Shown: piece after piece, positions 1-4,630 of the stretch
Numbering within the stretch: the stretch's first letter is position 1
Layout: each line of letters begins with the position of its first letter
Assembly: GCA_002732015.1 (NCBI GenBank)
Contig: PCCU01000019.1
Span: forward strand, 1-10,944
Length of the DNA: 10,944 bases
Reading direction: 5' to 3'
Source of the DNA: Candidatus Pelagibacterales bacterium
Lineage (GTDB): Bacteria > Pseudomonadota > Alphaproteobacteria > TMED109
Made by a program: the position numbers and the translations under genes
Notes under the pieces: model-generated
The model's input: only the letters and a program-made list of their open reading frames with translations
Database searches by the model: none
What the model was told of the DNA's origin: nothing

Positions 1-224
1 CCTAAATACTCAGTTAGAACATTAGGTTGCATAACACCTGGACCAGGCATTCCCCATAATCCAGCTACAGCTAGTCCATCAATATCTTTAAATTCAAGTC
101 CTGATATTTTTAATGCTTCAGTTGCACATTCTCTTTGTATGCTAAGAACAGACGAGAGTTTACTTACACACCCTCTATCATCTATTTTAGCATCAGAAAC
201 ACCTACTATACAAGGTTCTCTCAA
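1..224 (-). CDS. Thiolase-like protein (acetyl-CoA acetyltransferase / SCP-x type), 5' part only
   Basis: The first 74 codons of a minus-strand gene that runs off the left edge. The protein begins MREPCIVGVSDAKIDDRG and continues with an IDGLAVAGLWGMPGPGV segment around residues 49-65. This resembles the N-terminus of the thiolase-like lipid-transfer (SCP-x) family, in which a 'xxIVGxxxT' opening is followed by '(D/V)DGLxxAG.WG'. These proteins carry out or resemble CoA-dependent Claisen chemistry in fatty-acid or sterol side-chain metabolism, but the catalytic Cys and His lie beyond the window, so activity cannot be judged. I chose a TTG start at 224 because AAGGA (234-230) sits 5 bases upstream and no in-frame ATG occurs between it and the tRNA. 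The gene starts 20 bases after the 3' end of tRNA-Cys on the same strand, so the two may share a transcript. The family call is moderately sure; the substrate is unknown. Confidence 0.6.
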   Translation of the reverse strand, partial: MREPCIVGVSDAKIDDRGCVSKLSSVLSIQRECATEALKISGLEFKDIDGLAVAGLWGMPGPGVMQPNVLTEYL

Positions 225-229
225 ACTTT

Positions 230-234
230 TCCTT
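230..234 (-). promoter_or_regulatory. Shine-Dalgarno site deciding the TTG start of the thiolase-like gene
   Basis: AAGGA on the minus strand with a 5-base spacer to TTG at 224-222. It lies in the 20-base space between the tRNA-Cys 3' end and the coding region, and it is the main reason for accepting a non-ATG start here. Confidence 0.5.
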
Positions 235-244
235 TCTAATAACG

Positions 245-315
245 AGGCTCGGAACGGAATCGAACCGCCGTAGACGGATTTGCAATCCGCTGCATAACCA
301 CTCTGCCACCGAGCC
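245..315 (-). tRNA. tRNA-Cys (anticodon GCA)
   Basis: A 71-base cloverleaf on the minus strand. The acceptor stem GGCTCGG (315-309) pairs perfectly with CCGAGCC (252-246), followed by the discriminator U73 expected for bacterial tRNA-Cys. The anticodon loop reads TTGCAAA, with GCA at 283-281, closed by GCGGA/TCCGT. The T arm contains GGTTCGATTCC. The D arm has the short GCAGAGTGGTTATGC form typical of tRNA-Cys. The 3' CCA is not encoded (the genome continues CGT), so a CCA-adding enzyme is required. It lies between a divergent flavin reductase gene and the thiolase-like gene on its own strand. Confidence 0.96.
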
Positions 316-323
316 GAAAAAAT

Positions 324-352
324 AAATTAGCATCTTAAACTAATTGTGTAAA
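324..352 (-). promoter_or_regulatory. Candidate promoter for tRNA-Cys
   Basis: On the minus strand, TTTACA (352-347), a 17-base spacer, then TAATTT (329-324) preceded by TGC, which matches the extended -10 form TGn. The predicted start of transcription is near 317, almost at the first base of the tRNA, so the 5' leader for RNase P would be very short. The placement is good but the background is AT-rich, so chance matches are easy. Confidence 0.35.
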
Positions 353-371
353 ACAAATAAATCAGTATTAT
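344..371 (+). promoter_or_regulatory. Candidate promoter for the flavin reductase gene
   Basis: TTGTGT (344-349), a 16-base spacer, then TATTAT (366-371). It predicts a transcript starting near 378, only 1-2 bases before the ATG at 380, which has no Shine-Dalgarno. It overlaps the candidate promoter of the divergent tRNA. The evidence is weak because TATTAT is common in such DNA. Confidence 0.22.
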
Positions 372-379
372 TATTACAA

Positions 380-1546
380 ATGAAATCTAAATTATTTTCT
401 TCTATAAAAATTCGTGGCATCACAACACAAAATAGAATTGTTCTATCACCCTTGTGCATGTATTCAGCAAGAAAAGGTCTTCCCAATGATTGGCATTTTT
501 CTCATCTAAGTACTTATGCAAGAGCTGGAGTAGGCATAATTTTTACGGAAGCAACTGCTGTCCAAGAAAAAGGAAGAATTACACCTTATTGCTGTGGGTT
601 GTGGAATGATAAACAAGCTGTAGAATTCGAAAAAATTGCTAAATTTATAAAAGACATGGGTTCTATTCCTGCTATACAACTAGCCCATGCTGGCAGAAAA
701 GCATCTGCAAAACAACCTTGGAAAGGAGGAACTCCTTTAGACTTTAAGTCCGAAGAAAAAGATGAAAAACCATGGAAACCATTTGGTCCTACTGCTCTAG
801 CACTAGGAGAAGGGTGGCAAGTTCCCAAAGCTATGTCTCTTGAAGATATAAACTATCTTATAAAATGTTATGTAAAATCTGCTAGAAGGGCAGTTGCGGC
901 TGGTTTTGAAATTATAGAAATTCATGCAGCTCATGGTTATCTCTTGCACTCTTTTTTATCTCCAATATCAAATAAAAGAAATGATGATTATGGAGGTAGT
1001 TATGAAGGTAGAATTAAATTATTAAAAAATATAATAGTTGCTATAAGAAAGGAAATACCAGATAGACTACCTCTTTTTTGCAGAATATCAGCAATCGATG
1101 GTCAAAAAAATGGTTGGACAATTCAAGATTCAATAAAGTTAGCAAATATTTTAAATAAACTTGGAGTTGATGTAGTAGATTGTTCATCTGGAGGAATTGT
1201 AGGAAGACCTAGGTTTGCTATAGATGATAAAGGTGATATTCTTAAAAATATTACGGATAGAGGATTAGGGTTTCAAGTTCCACTAGCTAGTGAAATAAAA
1301 AAATCAGTTAATATTAAGACAATGGCCGTGGGAGTTATTATTGATGCAAAACAAGCAGAGAAAATTATTGAACAAAAGCAAGCTGATTTAATTGCTATGG
1401 GAAGGGAGCTGATGTATAATCCATTTTGGCCTCTTCATGCTGCTCAGGAATTAGAAGTGGACCCAAATTTTGATATGTGGCCAGATCAATATCGTTGGGC
1501 TGTAAATAGGAGATCTAAAATAGTTAAATTTAAAGAAATATCATGA
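380..1546 (+). CDS. Old-yellow-enzyme family NAD(P)H:flavin oxidoreductase, XenA/YqjM-type
   Basis: A 388-residue FMN-dependent (beta/alpha)8-barrel ene-reductase, expected to be cytosolic and to reduce activated C=C bonds or nitro compounds using NAD(P)H. The thermophilic-like/YqjM subclass signs are present. Cys26 lies in LSPLCMYS, at the position of the flavin-tuning Cys26 of Bacillus YqjM. HAGRKA spans about residues 103-108. The His182/His185 pair sits in EIHAAHGY and is followed by FLSPISNKR and DDYGGS. A C-terminal GREL phosphate-binding segment is present. The 'ASAKQPW' insert and the WPDQYRWAV tail look most like Pseudomonas XenA. An in-frame TTG at 344 would add 12 residues; I prefer ATG at 380 because it puts the cysteine at position 26 and the family usually starts here. 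No Shine-Dalgarno is visible. The physiological substrate is unknown, as for most of the family. Confidence 0.93.
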   Translation: MKSKLFSSIKIRGITTQNRIVLSPLCMYSARKGLPNDWHFSHLSTYARAGVGIIFTEATAVQEKGRITPYCCGLWNDKQAVEFEKIAKFIKDMGSIPAIQLAHAGRKASAKQPWKGGTPLDFKSEEKDEKPWKPFGPTALALGEGWQVPKAMSLEDINYLIKCYVKSARRAVAAGFEIIEIHAAHGYLLHSFLSPISNKRNDDYGGSYEGRIKLLKNIIVAIRKEIPDRLPLFCRISAIDGQKNGWTIQDSIKLANILNKLGVDVVDCSSGGIVGRPRFAIDDKGDILKNITDRGLGFQVPLASEIKKSVNIKTMAVGVIIDAKQAEKIIEQKQADLIAMGRELMYNPFWPLHAAQELEVDPNFDMWPDQYRWAVNRRSKIVKFKEIS

Positions 1547-1573
1547 TAATAATAAGAATAAAATATAATAAAT

Positions 1574-1599
1574 GGCACATATTTAGCAGGCATATATTT
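1574..1599. repeat. Short imperfect direct repeat before the unknown membrane protein gene
   Basis: GGCACATATTT (1574-1584) and GGCATATATTT (1589-1599) match at 10 of 11 positions with a period of 15 bases. The second copy ends one base before the ATG at 1601. It could be a regulatory site or simply chance in AT-rich sequence. There is no other sign of a promoter or terminator in this 54-base gap. Confidence 0.3.
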
Positions 1600-1600
1600 G

Positions 1601-2134
1601 ATGTCAGAGTCTAATTTAAAAAAACAAATTAATAATCTTAGAAATACTTTATTTGATAAAGATAAAAGTGAAGAAAAAGATATAAGCTTAAATCAAAAAA
1701 CTTATGAAGATAAAGAAAAAATGACACCTGCAAATATTAATAGCAGAAATTTACCCAAATCTTCAGGTATTTTCCACGATATTAAGTCAATGGATGGAAG
1801 GTTAGAAAGGTTAGAAGAGACTTTTTATAATTATGCTTATGACTCTACCAGAGTTTTAACTAGCTTTCATAAAAACACAAAAATATTAGAAAGTCTTATT
1901 AACGAATTAACAATAAAAAATGAGATATCTGATAAGAGTTTAAAAAAAATTGAAAGGACTCTTCCTCATACATGTCCTCTAGTTCCTAAAGAAGGAAAAA
2001 CAGTTATAAAAAGAAAAAAAGAAATTTTTAAAACTATAATATATTACTTTGGCTTATTGGCTTTAATAACAATTGCAGTTTTTTTATCTAATATCATTTA
2101 TGAAATAATTTATTATAAGTTAAACTCTAAATAA
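1601..2134 (+). CDS. Unrecognised protein with a single C-terminal transmembrane segment
   Basis: A 177-residue protein I do not recognise. The N-terminal ~55 residues are charged and likely disordered. Residues about 60-125 look helical and coiled-coil-prone (GRLERLEETF, KNTKILESLINEL). A HTCPLVP motif follows near residue 130, then a basic KRKKE stretch, and one hydrophobic segment of about 20 residues (FGLLALITIAVFLSNIIYEI) close to the C-terminus. With no signal peptide and positive charges just before the membrane segment, the likely topology is a cytoplasmic N-terminal domain with the C-terminus across the inner membrane, a tail-anchored design. An in-frame TTG at 1598 is possible, but ATG at 1601 is simpler; a weak AGG lies 10 bases upstream. 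It sits 54 bases after the reductase and 38 bases before the methyltransferase, in the same direction. No function is proposed. Confidence 0.75.
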   Translation: MSESNLKKQINNLRNTLFDKDKSEEKDISLNQKTYEDKEKMTPANINSRNLPKSSGIFHDIKSMDGRLERLEETFYNYAYDSTRVLTSFHKNTKILESLINELTIKNEISDKSLKKIERTLPHTCPLVPKEGKTVIKRKKEIFKTIIYYFGLLALITIAVFLSNIIYEIIYYKLNSK

Positions 2135-2137
2135 TAC

Positions 2138-2165
2138 TTTATATTTTATCTGCGTTTACTATTAT
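2138..2165 (+). promoter_or_regulatory. Candidate promoter for the methyltransferase-like gene
   Basis: TTTATA (2138-2143), a 16-base spacer, then TATTAT (2160-2165). The predicted start of transcription is about 2172, one base before the ATG at 2173, which has no Shine-Dalgarno. The 10-mer TATTATTACA (2160-2169) also occurs just before the reductase start (369-378). Weak evidence. Confidence 0.2.
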
Positions 2166-2172
2166 TACATTT

Positions 2173-2844
2173 ATGTCCACATTTCAAAAAATGAAAGAAA
2201 ATATGATCGCGGGCCAGTTTCTTCCTGGTTTAATCAAGGATGAAAACTTACTAAACGTATTTAATGAAATAGATAGAGAAAAGTATCTTCCTAATGAACT
2301 TAAACACTTGGCTTATAGTGAAATTAATATTAAAGTTGCAAAGGATAGGCACCTAATCTCTCCCTTTTGCTTAGCAAAAATAATAGAAAAAAGCTCCATA
2401 AAATCCCAAGATGTTGTTTTATTAGTAGGTTCTAATTATGGCTATGAAAGTGCTATAATTTCAAAAATTTCTAGTGCTGTTATGGCTTTAGAGGAAGATA
2501 TAAACTTTCATAAACAAGCAGATATTAATATTAAAACTAACCTAATTGATAATGTTGTTAATATTAATGGATCATTTTTAAAGGGAAGTGAGAAATTTTC
2601 GCCTTATGACGTTATCATTCTTCTAGGATCTGGAAAAAAGCCTAGTGAAGAGTTATTGCATCAACTAGCTAATAATGGAAGGCTTATGATTTGTGAAAAT
2701 TTTAATGCTAATATGGACGAAAGTAAACTTTTTATGTATACAAAAACAAATAAGAATATATTTAAAGAATTTATATGTGATCTGAATATTCCAAAATTAA
2801 TTTTTGATGAAGAGCATAGAAATACTTTTAGTTTAGAAAATTGA
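2173..2844 (+). CDS. pcm: Protein-L-isoaspartate O-methyltransferase homologue, probably divergent in function
   Basis: A 223-residue class I SAM-dependent methyltransferase-fold protein of the PCMT family. The N-terminal layout fits: a GQFLPG segment (14-19), then DREKYLPNELKHLAYS (34-49) corresponding to the 'VPRxxFVPxxxxxLAY' region. However, the catalytic-side motif usually read as TISQP is RHLISPF here (59-65). SAM motif I, normally (L/V)xxG.G.GY, is VGSNYGYES (85-93), with a valine where family members usually carry an acidic residue. The acidic end of strand 2 (ALEED, 105-109) is kept. Canonical enzymes repair isoaspartyl residues in aged proteins. Copies next to tolC in Alphaproteobacteria form a separate, degenerate group whose role is, as far as I know, unsettled. 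The next gene, tolC, starts 28 bases downstream. The fold is confident; enzymatic repair activity is doubtful. Confidence 0.8.
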   Translation: MSTFQKMKENMIAGQFLPGLIKDENLLNVFNEIDREKYLPNELKHLAYSEINIKVAKDRHLISPFCLAKIIEKSSIKSQDVVLLVGSNYGYESAIISKISSAVMALEEDINFHKQADINIKTNLIDNVVNINGSFLKGSEKFSPYDVIILLGSGKKPSEELLHQLANNGRLMICENFNANMDESKLFMYTKTNKNIFKEFICDLNIPKLIFDEEHRNTFSLEN

Positions 2845-2862
2845 AGTAAATATTAAAACTTT

Positions 2863-2868
2863 GAGAGG
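2863..2868 (+). promoter_or_regulatory. Shine-Dalgarno site deciding the TTG start of tolC
   Basis: GAGAGG followed by a 4-base spacer and TTG at 2873-2875. The nearest alternatives are TTG at 2861, which has no ribosome site, and ATG at 2894, which would remove the positively charged start of the signal peptide. Confidence 0.5.
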
Positions 2869-2872
2869 TATA

Positions 2873-4219
2873 TTGATAAAATTTTTAATAATAATGGTAA
2901 GCTTTCTTTATTGTATGGATTCATTTTCAGTTACTTTCAAGCAAGCAATGTCTGAGGCTTATAATAATAGTCCAGAAATAATGGCTTTGCGTTCTAAACT
3001 TAAAGCTAGCAATCAGGAAATATCTAAAGTATTAGGAGAAAATAGGCCAAAAGTTAATTTAGAAAGTCGTTTAGGTTACGATAGAACTGATACCATAAAC
3101 ACATCCAGTGTAGAAAAAACACAGTATAATAGTCCAAGGTCTGTTACTCTTGATATTACACAGAATATATATGATTCAGGAAAAAAAGTTAAAAACCTTG
3201 AAAAACAACAAGCCAAAATATTTGCAAATAGAGCAGATTTATTTGCACATGAGCAATTACTTTTACTAAAAACTGCTAAAACTTACTTAAATTTATATGA
3301 GGCTATAGAGCTAAATAAGTTGGCAAAAAATAATTATGAAGTCCTAAAGCAACACTTGCAAGCAACGGAAAGTAGATTTGAAGTAGGTGAAGTTACAATT
3401 ACAGATTTGTCCCAGGCCAAAGCAAGGTTTCTTAAGGCTAGTGCAAATGAAATTAAAACAAGAGGAGAAATTGAGATAGAAAGATCAAATTATTTTGCTT
3501 TGGTGGGAAAAAACCCTTCTAATATATTACGTTTTCCAAAAGAAGATTATGTTTTTCCCCAAAGTTTAAAAGAGATAATAGAAATTTCATTAAAACATAA
3601 CCCTAAGATAATTTCTTTTGGATTAATTAAAAAAGCTTCTTTTTTGGATATATCTTTAGCTGCTTCAGAGTTACTACCTAAGGTAGATTTGAATCTAAGC
3701 GCACAAAAGGCATGGGACCCAAATACATTTTTTAACGAATATGAAAACTATAAAGTAGACCTAAGTGTAAAAGTTCCTCTTTACAATGGTGGAATAAATT
3801 ATGCAAATGTACGACAAAAAAGACATTTAGCAGTAGAACAAGCAATGCTTTTAGATAATGAAATGAAAAAGTTAGTAAAAGAAATAGAAACAATTTGGTT
3901 TTCTTTAAAAACCTACAAAAACCAAGTAAAAGCAATTACAGCTTCAATTACAGCTTCAAATACGGCTTTAAAAGGAGTAAAAGAAGAGGCAAACGTTGGA
4001 ACTAGAACTACATTAGATGTTCTAGATGCTGAACAGGAGGCTTTACAAGAGTCTATAGAGTTAATAATAGTCAAAAATAATATTTTAAGCACTAAATATG
4101 AATTGTTAGAGAAAATGGGAAGGCTATCGCCATCAACTTTAAATCTTAGTACTTTAAAAAATAATTATGAAAAAGATTACGAGGCTGTAAAAAACATATG
4201 GCTAGGGTTTGATGGATAA
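2873..4219 (+). CDS. tolC: TolC-family outer membrane efflux/secretion channel
   Basis: A 448-residue TolC-type protein, which would trimerise into an outer-membrane beta barrel plus periplasmic helical tunnel and serve RND/ABC drug efflux or type I secretion. From the TTG start the first ~19 residues form a signal peptide (a Lys near the start, then the hydrophobic IKFLIIMVSFLYC core, ending about DSFS). The mature protein opens with TFKQAMSEAYNNSPEI, the standard start of the first outer-membrane efflux (OEP) repeat. The second repeat begins with KEIIEISLKHNPKI near residue 230. The C-terminus ends in NYEKDYEAVKNIWLGFDG, resembling the conserved 'YDPxxHYxxVxxxWxG' tail of alphaproteobacterial TolC proteins. 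Length is normal. No partner pump genes are in the window, so its transport system is unknown. A 12-base in-frame tandem repeat interrupts the helix at residues 355-366. Alternative starts are TTG at 2861 and ATG at 2894. Confidence 0.92.
   Translation: MIKFLIIMVSFLYCMDSFSVTFKQAMSEAYNNSPEIMALRSKLKASNQEISKVLGENRPKVNLESRLGYDRTDTINTSSVEKTQYNSPRSVTLDITQNIYDSGKKVKNLEKQQAKIFANRADLFAHEQLLLLKTAKTYLNLYEAIELNKLAKNNYEVLKQHLQATESRFEVGEVTITDLSQAKARFLKASANEIKTRGEIEIERSNYFALVGKNPSNILRFPKEDYVFPQSLKEIIEISLKHNPKIISFGLIKKASFLDISLAASELLPKVDLNLSAQKAWDPNTFFNEYENYKVDLSVKVPLYNGGINYANVRQKRHLAVEQAMLLDNEMKKLVKEIETIWFSLKTYKNQVKAITASITASNTALKGVKEEANVGTRTTLDVLDAEQEALQESIELIIVKNNILSTKYELLEKMGRLSPSTLNLSTLKNNYEKDYEAVKNIWLGFDG
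3935..3970 (+). repeat. In-frame 12-base tandem repeat inside tolC
   Basis: Three codon-aligned units: ATTACAGCTTCA at 3935-3946, an identical copy at 3947-3958, and a diverged third unit at 3959-3970. They encode ITAS-ITAS-NTAL at residues 355-366, in a helical part of the second OEP repeat. Two identical neighbouring units suggest a recent slippage duplication that kept the reading frame. Confidence 0.75.
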
Positions 4220-4237
4220 GAATATTTAAGTTATATT
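4209..4237 (+). promoter_or_regulatory. Candidate promoter for the popZ-like gene
   Basis: TTGATG (4209-4214), exactly 17 bases, then TATATT (4232-4237), 6 bases before the ATG at 4244. The -35 part lies in the last codons of tolC. Predicted transcription would start at or next to the ATG, matching the absence of a Shine-Dalgarno. It is one of the better matches in the window but still only a pattern match. Confidence 0.3.
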
Positions 4238-4243
4238 AAAAAT

Positions 4244-4627
4244 ATGAAAAATGATAAAGATATAAATAATTCACTATCTAATATTAAAAAAGCATTGCGT
4301 GAAGAAAGGAATATTTCAGAAAACAATAAGGATGACAATGACTTTTTTTTACTCGAAGATGTAGTTGAAAAAAAAGTTCTTGATAAGAAATTAACTAAGA
4401 AAGCCAGTGCAATAAAAAAAAATAAAGCAAGGAAAGAAAAAGTTGAACTCGTAAAAAAAACAGTTAAGAAGAAAAAACCAGTTGAAATAGTAATTAATAA
4501 AGAGATTAAACCTATCATTCAAAAGTGGATAAGAAAAAACCTTAGATCTTTTGTAAAAAAAGTAGTAGTGGAAGAATTTAAAGTAATATCAAAGGCAGCT
4601 TTTAAACAAAATTCTGCAAATAAATAA
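4244..4627 (+). CDS. popZ: PopZ-like (DUF2497) polar organising protein with a lysine-rich linker
   Basis: A 127-residue protein recognised by its two ends and its location. The N-terminal helix DINNSLSNIKKALREE (6-21) matches the 'MEEILASIRxII' client-binding helix of DUF2497. The C-terminal KPIIQKWIRKNLRSFVKKVV (89-108) followed by VEEFKVIS matches the 'LRPMLKEWLDxNLPxIVExxVxxEIxRI' oligomerisation helices. DFFLLEDVVE (33-42) resembles the 'LELTEVV' motif in the family linker. In Caulobacter, PopZ forms a polar condensate that anchors ParB-bound chromosome origins and recruits cell-cycle regulators. The gene sits directly before valS, as in other Alphaproteobacteria. The oddity is the linker: residues 43-78 carry about 18 Lys/Arg and only 3 acidic residues, whereas Caulobacter PopZ has a longer acidic, proline-rich linker. 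The start ATG at 4244 lacks a Shine-Dalgarno; valS begins 3 bases after the stop. Confidence 0.82.
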   Translation: MKNDKDINNSLSNIKKALREERNISENNKDDNDFFLLEDVVEKKVLDKKLTKKASAIKKNKARKEKVELVKKTVKKKKPVEIVINKEIKPIIQKWIRKNLRSFVKKVVVEEFKVISKAAFKQNSANK

Positions 4628-4630
4628 TTC

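Noticed and set aside
344..379. TTG start giving a flavin reductase 12 residues longer
   Set aside because: The extension has no ribosome site, overlaps the candidate tRNA promoter and would move the conserved Cys away from position 26.
586..828. Minus-strand open frame of 80 codons opposite the flavin reductase
   Set aside because: It is antisense to a well-conserved part of the reductase, has no ribosome site and matches no family.
4231..4518. Minus-strand open frame of 95 codons, Phe/Leu/Ser-rich and membrane-protein-like
   Set aside because: It is the antisense reading of the lysine-rich popZ linker (AAA/AAG become TTT/CTT), which explains the hydrophobic composition.
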